Under the pieces are notes generated by a model. It made no database searches. It was not told the DNA's origin and saw only the letters and a list, made by a program, of their open reading frames with translations. From assembly GCA_020741375.1 (NCBI GenBank), contig DYZF01000232.1, positions 1 through 9,148 on the forward strand: DNA of 9,148 bases. Direction: 5' to 3'. Source of the DNA: Tessaracoccus flavescens. Lineage in GTDB: Bacteria > Actinomycetota > Actinomycetes > Propionibacteriales > Propionibacteriaceae. Positions 1 through 5,104 of the stretch are shown here, one piece after another (the first letter of the stretch is position 1; each line of letters opens with the position of its first letter). Made by a program: the position numbers and the translations under genes.

Positions 1-629
1 TGAGCGAGGGTGTTCTCCAGCGAAAACCGCTCGGCCAGATAAGTCAGAGGATCGGCGACGCGGCCGCCCATCGCCTGAATGAGGAGCCCAAGCCCACCGG
101 TGGCGCCGGAGCCGGGCCCCTGTTCCAGGCCCAAGGCCTCGAGCCATCGCTCGCCCTCGCGGTCGGCCTCCAAGACTTGAGCAAGCGCAAGCCCCGCCTC
201 ACGGCCCTCCGTGGCCGCGTACCCATGCATGCCGGTGAGGGGGCGTTCCTGCTGCCCGTCCGCGACCAGCGCCACGAGTTCGCGACCGGCCCAGCGCTCA
301 CGGGCGGCGGCCAACGCCGTCGCGGGATCGTCGCCGAAGGCCTGCAGGGTTGCCGCGCCCCATGCCGCGACCTGCGTTGCCGTCAGATCCAGCACCAGAT
401 CGCCGAGGGCGGAGGCCAGTGCCTCCCCTGCGTCGACGGCGTCCACGGGCGACGCGAAGCCGACGCCGTCGGCCGCGACCTCGACGGCGGCCCGCAGCTC
501 GTCACCCGACACCGCAAGCGGGATGACGGCCACTGCTGCTCCGCCGTCGGCGAAGGCTCGCGCGATGGTCTCCGACGCCTCACGGGCACTCAGGCCGGCG
601 ATGGCGTCGGAGGCGACAACCACCTTCAC
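1..629 (-). CDS. Glycerate-kinase-family protein, degenerate, C-terminus outside window
   Basis: Open frame of 209 codons from a GTG at 629, running off the left edge. The fold resembles the GlxK-type glycerate kinase family, which phosphorylates D-glycerate with ATP. Recognisable landmarks in family order are MKVVVASDAIAG-LSAREA (1-17), IPLAV-SGDEL (36-45), LDLTATQVAAWGAATLQAFG (80-99), RPLTG-MHG (129-136) and GPGSGATGGLGLL (171-183). The last is a good match to the family's PGAGAAGGLG loop. The conserved motifs I know for the family (DSFKGSLSA, LADGGEGT, GLGGSATNDGG) are all eroded, and the segment between the second and third landmarks is much shorter than usual, so I infer a non-catalytic or re-purposed member. 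The start overlaps the pspAA stop as GTGA, with GAGGAG upstream, so translation is probably coupled to the psp operon. The family assignment is fairly sure; enzyme activity is doubtful. The C-terminal part cannot be seen. Confidence 0.72.
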   Translation of the reverse strand, partial: MKVVVASDAIAGLSAREASETIARAFADGGAAVAVIPLAVSGDELRAAVEVAADGVGFASPVDAVDAGEALASALGDLVLDLTATQVAAWGAATLQAFGDDPATALAAARERWAGRELVALVADGQQERPLTGMHGYAATEGREAGLALAQVLEADREGERWLEALGLEQGPGSGATGGLGLLIQAMGGRVADPLTYLAERFSLENTLA

Positions 630-961
630 AGTTCAGACGACTCCTCGTCGCCTTCGTTCAATTCGTCCTCGGCGTCGGGGATGAGCCCGTAGAACTCCTC
701 GGTGGACGCAAGTAGTTCGCGCACGTCGTCGAGGGACACGTCGACGTCCGGCAGGACGAGATCCGATTCGACGAGGACGTCCTCGGGAACCTCGACGCCC
801 ATCTCCTTCACGCCGTCCACCAGCTTCTGCAGCGCCGCGACCATGCCGTCGTGATCGTCTGCTTCCACACGGTCTTCCAGCGCGCGATCAAGCTCGTTCA
901 GCGCCATCAGGTGCTCGGGCTCCAGCACCCATTGTCCTTGGCCCATGATGCGAACGATCAT
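626..961 (-). CDS. pspAA: PspA-associated protein PspAA
   Basis: 111-residue acidic protein opening MIVRIMGQGQWVLEPEHL, the hallmark start of the small PspA-associated PspAA domain found downstream of pspA in actinobacteria. Other recognisable parts are LNELDRALE (residues 21-29), an amphipathic helix around 30-53, VLVESDLVLPDVDVSLDDVR (62-81) and LIPD near 93-96. The last 15 or so residues are a very acidic tail (EDELNEGDEESSEL) beyond the usual end of the domain. It presumably acts at the cytoplasmic face with PspA in membrane-stress maintenance; its biochemical role is not established. The ATG at 961 overlaps the pspA stop as ATGA, and the TGA at its own end overlaps the next GTG, so the three genes look translationally coupled. 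The ribosome site is weak (AGGGG about 9 bases upstream), which fits coupling. Confidence 0.88.
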   Translation of the reverse strand: MIVRIMGQGQWVLEPEHLMALNELDRALEDRVEADDHDGMVAALQKLVDGVKEMGVEVPEDVLVESDLVLPDVDVSLDDVRELLASTEEFYGLIPDAEDELNEGDEESSEL

Positions 962-1758
962 GCCTGCGGCCCCTGGTTCGGCTGCTCGGCCTGCTCAGCC
1001 GACGGAGCGGCCTGCGCGTCCGACGGCGCCGCAATCTCCGGGCGCGCTGCCGGGCCACCGGTGAGCTGCGCCTTCATGGCGGCCAGTTCGCTCTCGATGG
1101 TGGAATCCGACGCCAGCTGATCCAGCTCGCGGGTGATGTCGTCGCGGTACATGCCGCTGGAATCCTCGAGGGCGCCCGATTCGAGCAGCTCGTCGACGGC
1201 GGACGCGCGAGCCTGCAGCTGCAGCGTCTTGTCCTCGGCGCGCTGGATGGCGAGGCCGACGTCGCTCATCTCCTCCGAGATGCCAGTGAAGGCCTCGTTG
1301 ATGCGGGTCTGGGCCTCGGCGGCCGAGTAGGTGGCCTTGATGGTCTCCTTGCGGGTGCGGAAGGCATCCACCTTCGCCTGCAGGCGGGAGCTGGCGCGCA
1401 CCAGCTTCTCCTCTTCGCCCTGCAACTGCGCGTGCTGAGCCTGCAGCTCGTCGAGCTGGGTCTGAAGACCGGCCTTGCGGGTGAGTGCCTCGCGGGCCAG
1501 ATCCTCGCGGTTCGATTCGAGCGCACGCTGGGCGGCCGACTGGAGGCGGGTGACCTCAGAGTTCAGCTTGGTGGCCTGCAGCTCAACGCGCTTGCGGCTG
1601 GTGGCGACATCGGCGACGCCACGGCGCACGTTCTGCAGCAGCTCGAGCTGCTTCTGGTACGAGTAGTCAAGCGTCTCGCGGGGGTCTTCGTACTTGTCCA
1701 GTGCCTTGTTTGCCTTCGAGCGGAAGACCAAAGCGAGTCGTTCAAAAATGCTGGCCAC
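958..1758 (-). CDS. pspA: Phage shock protein A / IM30 family (PspA)
   Basis: 266-residue PspA/IM30 (ESCRT-III-like) membrane-stress protein that assembles on the inner face of the cytoplasmic membrane. An N-terminal amphipathic helix (MASIFERLALVFRSKANKAL, 1-20) is followed by the family signature YEDPRETLDYSYQKQLELL (23-41) and VRRGVADVATSRKRVELQ (44-61). Long coiled-coil helices follow to about residue 190, then a shorter helix (DDITRELDQLASDS). The final 35-40 residues are low-complexity Pro/Ala/Gln-rich and probably disordered, an extension past the conserved core. I chose the GTG at 1758 because GGAAGGA lies about 7 bases upstream and the protein then begins like other actinobacterial PspA proteins. 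A longer frame from 1794 would add 12 unconserved residues and would bury the ribosome site. It is the first gene of a coupled operon with pspAA and the kinase-like gene, and is divergent from the DUF3043 gene. Regulation probably acts in the 1759-1888 region. Confidence 0.95.
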   Translation of the reverse strand: MASIFERLALVFRSKANKALDKYEDPRETLDYSYQKQLELLQNVRRGVADVATSRKRVELQATKLNSEVTRLQSAAQRALESNREDLAREALTRKAGLQTQLDELQAQHAQLQGEEEKLVRASSRLQAKVDAFRTRKETIKATYSAAEAQTRINEAFTGISEEMSDVGLAIQRAEDKTLQLQARASAVDELLESGALEDSSGMYRDDITRELDQLASDSTIESELAAMKAQLTGGPAARPEIAAPSDAQAAPSAEQAEQPNQGPQA

Positions 1759-1797
1759 GGGGTGTCCTTCCAGGAACGTGCGGTGTTCACCCACAAC

Positions 1798-1832
1798 GTT
1801 AGCCGGTAGCTGGGCATACCGAAGTAGCTAAC
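1798..1832. promoter_or_regulatory. Inverted repeat GTTAGC-N23-GCTAAC in the pspA upstream region
   Basis: Perfect 6-base arms at 1798-1803 and 1827-1832. The same segment also holds two direct copies of GTAGCT (1806-1811 and 1824-1829), starting 18 bases apart. It sits 40-75 bases upstream of the pspA GTG and about 110-140 bases upstream of the DUF3043 start, where an operator or promoter would be expected. It does not resemble the ClgR or SigE sites I know from mycobacterial psp loci. The factor is unknown, and the arms are short enough that chance is possible. Confidence 0.35.
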
Positions 1833-1888
1833 AGCCCTGAATCCGACCCTGAACCTGCCGCCACGGCGGCGATCCCGAACGCCCGGGG

Positions 1889-1894
1889 TAGAAT
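1889..1894 (+). promoter_or_regulatory. Possible -10 box (TAGAAT) of the DUF3043 gene
   Basis: TAGAAT is a 5/6 match to the bacterial -10 consensus and lies 46 bases before the GTG at 1941, which would give a leader of about 40 bases carrying the AAGGA site. No good -35 element is visible. An ATG at 1893 overlaps this box, which argues against using that ATG as the start. Confidence 0.4.
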
Positions 1895-1940
1895 GGCCCG
1901 TCGATACGTCCCCACCCCCAGATTGAAGGACACGCGCACC

Positions 1941-2612
1941 GTGGCACTGTTTCGCCCCTACGAACGCACCGAGAAGCCGGTGTCGGATCGCATCTCGGAG
2001 CTGACCCCCAAGGGGGAGAAGGCAGCGGCCAAGGCCGCGCGGTCGACGGCGAAGGCCGACGCACCCGCCCCCCAAGCTGCCCCGGAGCCGGCCACGCAGG
2101 CCGCGCCCGAGAAGATCAAGGTCGTCCGCAAGAAGGAAGGCGCCACCCCGAGCCGGCGCCAGGCCGAGGCCGCCCGCATGGAGCGGCTGCACCCCACCCT
2201 GACGGCGAAGGAGCAGCGCAAGGCGGACCGCGAGTCCCGCGCGCAGGCCCGCGTCGAGCAGTGGGATCGGGTGGAGCGCTCCCCCGAGCGTCAGCTGGTG
2301 CGCGACTACGTCGACACCCGATGGACCGTCGCCGAGTTCATGCTGCCCGCGATGATCCTCGTGATGGCCCTGACGATGGCCACCATGAACAATCTGGCTC
2401 TGTCCACCTACATCGCCATGGCGCTGTGGGTGCTGCTCGCCATCACCATCATCAACGTGTGGATCATGTGGCGCGGCTTCAAGAAGCTGCTCGCCGAGCG
2501 CTACCCGAACGCGTCCACCCGCGGCCTGCTGGTGTACATGTTCAACCGCTCGCTCATGATCCGCCGCTTCCGCCGCCCCGGCCCGCGCATCAACCGTGGG
2601 GACCCGATCTGA
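1941..2612 (+). CDS. DUF3043 family membrane protein
   Basis: 223-residue protein of the actinobacterial DUF3043 family, function unknown. A basic, Ala/Pro/Lys-rich and probably disordered N-terminal half (1-65) leads into ATPSRRQAEAAR (68-79), the conserved family motif, and a charged helix (85-115). Two hydrophobic segments follow, about 133-149 (MLPAMILVMALTMATMN) and 155-176, separated by a very short loop, so it is probably a helical hairpin. The C-terminus is strongly basic (RSLMIRRFRRPGPRINRG), consistent with both ends in the cytoplasm. The GTG at 1941 was chosen because AAGGA (1926-1930) precedes it by 10 bases and the family commonly starts MALF-R. An ATG at 1893 would lie inside the probable -10 box. 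The gene is divergent from pspA. Its stop overlaps the next start (TGATG), so the following small protein is probably coupled to it. Confidence 0.88.
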   Translation: MALFRPYERTEKPVSDRISELTPKGEKAAAKAARSTAKADAPAPQAAPEPATQAAPEKIKVVRKKEGATPSRRQAEAARMERLHPTLTAKEQRKADRESRAQARVEQWDRVERSPERQLVRDYVDTRWTVAEFMLPAMILVMALTMATMNNLALSTYIAMALWVLLAITIINVWIMWRGFKKLLAERYPNASTRGLLVYMFNRSLMIRRFRRPGPRINRGDPI

Positions 2613-2818
2613 TGAGCTACTTCTGGAAGCCGGAATCCGGCACGTTCGTCGAGTCTGAGCTGGAACGCGCCGGCCTGGCGCATCGTTTCGATGATCAAAC
2701 GGCCGCCGAGGAGTGGATCGGCCTGTTCTTCGACGACCTGCTGGAACGCGGCGTCGAAGAGGTCAGCCTCTACGAGGAAGACCGCCTCATTTACGGTCCG
2801 ATGTCGCTGCGCCCTTAG
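2612..2818 (+). CDS. Small acidic conserved hypothetical protein (68 aa)
   Basis: 68-residue acidic protein with no membrane segment or metal motif. It begins MSYFWKPESG, has an acidic amphipathic helix (AAEEWIGLFFDDLLERGVEE, 31-50) and ends in a compact strand motif VSLYEEDRLIYGPMSL (51-66). From memory, similar small actinobacterial proteins end in the same V-S-L-x-E-E-x-R-L-x-Y-G-P-M-S-L pattern; no function is known to me. The ATG at 2612 shares its A with the stop of the DUF3043 gene (TGATG) and has GGGGA about 9 bases upstream, so it should be co-expressed. The last 32 bases (2787-2818) overlap, on the other strand, the 3' end of the two-helix membrane protein gene. Confidence 0.8.
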   Translation: MSYFWKPESGTFVESELERAGLAHRFDDQTAAEEWIGLFFDDLLERGVEEVSLYEEDRLIYGPMSLRP

Positions 2819-3089
2819 CGCGCACCGCCAGCACGCCACCGAACGCCGCCATGCCCAACCCGGCGATCACGCCGAACGGCGCCTGCTCCTGGGCCACCTT
2901 GATCCGGTCCTCATAGGTCTGGATCTCGTCGGTGCCCACCTCGCTTGTGCTCGAGTAGGAGCACGTGTCTCCGGGGCCCATCTCCACGCCGCGACACGAC
3001 GTCGACGGCGCCAGCCAGCCCACGATCGCCCACGCGGCGATCGCGAGGCCCACGACGATGAAGACCCAGTGGCCGACACGCTTGATCAT
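2787..3089 (-). CDS. Small two-helix membrane protein with a CRGxxMxPGDxC-like loop
   Basis: 100-residue protein with hydrophobic segments at about 8-26 and 71-89 flanking a 44-residue polar loop. The N-terminus is basic (MIKR), so the loop is predicted to face outward. The loop starts with SCRGVEMGPGDTCSY (31-45), whose two cysteines (C32, C43) could form a disulfide. I recall a similar C-x-G-x2-M-x-P-G-D-x-C loop in small actinobacterial membrane proteins of unknown role, so this is probably a conserved family. The start is uncertain: the ATG at 3089 has no Shine-Dalgarno site, and a TTG lies at 3098. A TACGTT hexamer (3097-3102, minus strand) 7 bases before the ATG would fit a leaderless message. 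The gene converges on the 68-residue gene and overlaps its end by 32 bases. Confidence 0.75.
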   Translation of the reverse strand: MIKRVGHWVFIVVGLAIAAWAIVGWLAPSTSCRGVEMGPGDTCSYSSTSEVGTDEIQTYEDRIKVAQEQAPFGVIAGLGMAAFGGVLAVRAKGAATSDRK

Positions 3090-3148
3090 GCGGGCCAACG
3101 TACTGCGTCCCGGTGGCTCACCCCAAGCCGAGCATCCGCGCCACTCGC

Positions 3149-3154
3149 TAGGCT
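3149..3154 (+). promoter_or_regulatory. Probable -10 box (TAGGCT) for a leaderless pepA transcript
   Basis: TAGGCT fits the TANNNT -10 pattern used by actinobacterial housekeeping sigma factors. Exactly six bases (ggacgg) separate it from the GTG at 3161, so transcription would be expected to begin at or next to the start codon. No Shine-Dalgarno site is present, which agrees. No clear -35 element was found. Confidence 0.55.
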
Positions 3155-3160
3155 GGACGG

Positions 3161-4666
3161 GTGACGAGAACTGATGTGACCCTGTCCCTGTCCAAGACGA
3201 TGCCGAAGAACGCCGACGTGCTGGTGCTCGGCCTTGCCACCATCAACGACGGCGATCCCGCGCTGGTGGGCCTCGTCGGCGACCTCGACAAGGCGATCCA
3301 GAAGACCTACGGCCGCCCGCTGGCCGATCTGGTCTCGACGATGGGCGCCAGGGCCTCGCAGGGCGAGGTGTCGTTCCTGCCCGGCGTGGACGGCTCCCGT
3401 CTCGCCGTCGTGGGCCTCGGCGACGCCGACGTCACGCCGTCCGGCGTGCGCGAGGCGCTGGGCACCGCGCTGCGCAAGGTCGTCGCGCTGCCCGACGTGA
3501 AGGGCCTGCACGTCGCCGTGTCGCTCGAACTGTCTGACCCGGAGCTCATCCAGGCCGCCGCAGAAGGCGCCGCGCTGGGCGCATACCGCTTCCAGAAGCT
3601 GACCGCCACCCCCGAGCCTGCCCCGGTGGCCCAGATCACCATCGTCGCCCCGCTGACGGACGCGGCGCAGAAGGACGCGGTCGCGACGGCGGAAGCCACC
3701 GTCGCCGCCGTGAACCTGACCCGCGATTGGGTGAACACTCCCCCGAACCTGCTCTACCCCGAGGTCTTCGCCGATCAGGCGAAGGCGGCCGTCAAGGACG
3801 CCAAGATCAGCGTCGAGATCCTCGACGAGAAGGCCCTGGAGCGCGGCGGCTACGGCGGCATCCTCGCCGTCGGCGGCGGCTCCGCCCACGCCCCGCGCCT
3901 CGTGCGCCTCTCCTACGCGCCGCGCGGCGCCACGCAACACCTGGCCCTCGTCGGCAAGGGCATCACGTTCGATTCGGGCGGCCTCGACATCAAGCCCGCC
4001 GGTCAGATGGCCGGCATGAAGTTCGACATGTCCGGTGCCGCCACCGTCATCTCCGCCATCCGCGCCATCGCCGCTCTGGGCCTCAAGGTCAAGGTCACCG
4101 TCTACGCGGCCATGGCTGAGAACCTGCCGTCCGGCACTGCCTACCGCTCCGGCGACGTCCTCACCATGTTCGACGGCCAGACTGTCGAGAACTACAACAC
4201 CGACGCCGAGGGCCGCCTCGTCATGGCCGACGCCATCGCGCGCGCCGGTCAGGACAAGCCGGACCTGATCGTCGACGTCGCCACGCTCACCGGCGCCTGC
4301 ATGGTGGCGCTGGGCCTGCGCATCGGTGGCCTCATCACCAACGGTGAAGACACCTCTGAGTTGCTGCTCGACGCCGCCGAAACCGCCAACGAGGATTTCT
4401 GGGAGCTTCCGCTCACCGATCACATCCGCGGCGAGCTCAAGTCGTCGGTGGCCGACATGAAGTCTGGCGCCGGGCACCGCTTCGGCGGCGCGCTGGCCGC
4501 CGGAGCCTTCCTAGAACGGTTCGTTCCCGACGGCGTCGCCTGGGCTCACCTCGACATCGCCGGCCCGGCGGATAACCCGAACGAGGCCTACGGCTACACG
4601 CCCAAGGGCGGCACCGGCGTCGGCGTGCGCACCCTGGTGTCGCTGGCCAGCCTGCTTCAGGACTGA
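3161..4666 (+). CDS. pepA: Leucyl aminopeptidase (M17, PepA)
   Basis: 501-residue cytoplasmic aminopeptidase that removes N-terminal residues, preferably leucine, with two metal ions. All M17 active-site residues are present at the expected spacing. The metal ligands by homology with E. coli PepA are K266, D271, D289, D348 and E350; the catalytic pair is K278 and R352. The family signature NTDAEGRL lies at 346-353 and GKGITFDSGGLDIKP at 265-279. The N-terminal domain (1 to about 170) is the usual variable macro-like part, and overall length is normal. The GTG at 3161 has no ribosome-binding site but sits 6 bases after TAGGCT, indicating a leaderless message; the family resemblance begins right after it. 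The 3' end overlaps the convergent 108-residue gene by 10 bases. A neighbouring lpd-E2 pair downstream is a known actinobacterial arrangement. Confidence 0.97.
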   Translation: MTRTDVTLSLSKTMPKNADVLVLGLATINDGDPALVGLVGDLDKAIQKTYGRPLADLVSTMGARASQGEVSFLPGVDGSRLAVVGLGDADVTPSGVREALGTALRKVVALPDVKGLHVAVSLELSDPELIQAAAEGAALGAYRFQKLTATPEPAPVAQITIVAPLTDAAQKDAVATAEATVAAVNLTRDWVNTPPNLLYPEVFADQAKAAVKDAKISVEILDEKALERGGYGGILAVGGGSAHAPRLVRLSYAPRGATQHLALVGKGITFDSGGLDIKPAGQMAGMKFDMSGAATVISAIRAIAALGLKVKVTVYAAMAENLPSGTAYRSGDVLTMFDGQTVENYNTDAEGRLVMADAIARAGQDKPDLIVDVATLTGACMVALGLRIGGLITNGEDTSELLLDAAETANEDFWELPLTDHIRGELKSSVADMKSGAGHRFGGALAAGAFLERFVPDGVAWAHLDIAGPADNPNEAYGYTPKGGTGVGVRTLVSLASLLQD

Positions 4667-4983
4667 GCGCGCTTCTGGCGCAGGCTGTAGTCGCGGAACC
4701 GCTTCGGGTACGGGACTACGCCTGCGTCGTAGCACGGAATTGAGTGGCTGGCTGCGAAATCATGCGCGTAATCGGCGCTGGGGACGGCGCGCCGCGTGGA
4801 TTCGCCGTCGTGGGCGATCAGCAGCAGCGACGGCTTGTTGAATGACGTGGGCTGCTCCACCCACGCCTCCACCCCGCGGCGGTTCAGCACGAACTCGTTG
4901 AGGTGCGCCAGCAGCGCGTCCGGCACATGCTTCGCCTCCTTGGCGACGCGCGCCTCGCGCTTCTTCCGGCCGAACCATCCCAC
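4657..4983 (-). CDS. Conserved actinobacterial protein, 108 aa, function unknown
   Basis: 108-residue soluble basic protein. It opens MGWFGRKKREARVAKEAK, a short hydrophobic patch then a basic stretch. A helix (VPDALLAHLNEFVLNRRGVE, 20-39) precedes a probable alpha/beta core: AWVEQPTSFNKPSLLLIAHDGESTRRAVP (40-68), the helix SADYAHDFAASHSIPCYD (69-86) and the motif VPYPKRFRDYSLRQKR (90-105). I recall similar uncharacterised proteins in actinobacteria with RRGVEA-x-x-E, L-x-A-x-DGE-x-x-RR-x-VP and YP-x-R-x-RDY; none has an assigned function to my knowledge. I chose the GTG at 4983 because conservation starts there and a CATACT hexamer lies exactly six bases upstream (leaderless pattern). The same frame stays open upstream to 5091 but that sequence is not protein-like. 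It converges on pepA (10-base overlap) and diverges from the dehydrogenase gene. Confidence 0.8.
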   Translation of the reverse strand: MGWFGRKKREARVAKEAKHVPDALLAHLNEFVLNRRGVEAWVEQPTSFNKPSLLLIAHDGESTRRAVPSADYAHDFAASHSIPCYDAGVVPYPKRFRDYSLRQKRAQS

Positions 4984-4989
4984 GCGCCC

Positions 4990-4995
4990 AGTATG
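4990..4995 (-). promoter_or_regulatory. Possible -10 box (CATACT) for a leaderless 108-aa gene
   Basis: Read on the minus strand, CATACT is followed by six bases (gggcgc) and then the GTG at 4983. The spacing equals that at pepA and lpdA, and there is no Shine-Dalgarno site. The first base departs from the TANNNT pattern, so the call is tentative. Confidence 0.35.
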
Positions 4996-5092
4996 CCCCT
5001 CCACGCCAGCCGTGAGCATCTGCCCTATCTCTCCTCGAGCCCTGTCCCCCGCGTGATTGCTGGGCAAGAATGAAAGAACAAGGAAGTTCAAC

Positions 5093-5099
5093 GGAGGAG
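5093..5099 (+). promoter_or_regulatory. Strong ribosome-binding site (GGAGGAG) of the dehydrogenase gene
   Basis: GGAGGAG lies 5 bases before the GTG at 5105 and decides the start: an upstream in-frame start at 5057 would put this site inside the coding region and add 16 unconserved residues. It contrasts with the neighbouring genes, which lack such sites. Confidence 0.8.
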
Positions 5100-5104
5100 C
5101 ACCA

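Noticed and set aside
177..692. Plus-strand frames opposite the glycerate-kinase-like gene and pspAA
   Set aside because: The minus strand carries an uninterrupted frame with family motifs and a 4-base coupled start; the plus-strand products show no recognisable motif.
1759..1794. Upstream extension of pspA by 12 residues
   Set aside because: It would place the strong GGAAGGA site inside the gene, and the added residues do not resemble PspA N-termini.
1563..2192. Minus-strand frame (209 codons) crossing the pspA upstream region
   Set aside because: It covers the divergent promoter region and the antisense of the DUF3043 gene, and has no motif.
3086..4477. Long minus-strand open frame (463 codons) opposite pepA
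   Set aside because: It mirrors the codon structure of the intact pepA gene; the product is rich in Gly/Arg/His/Asp with no recognisable motif, typical of antisense frames in GC-rich DNA.
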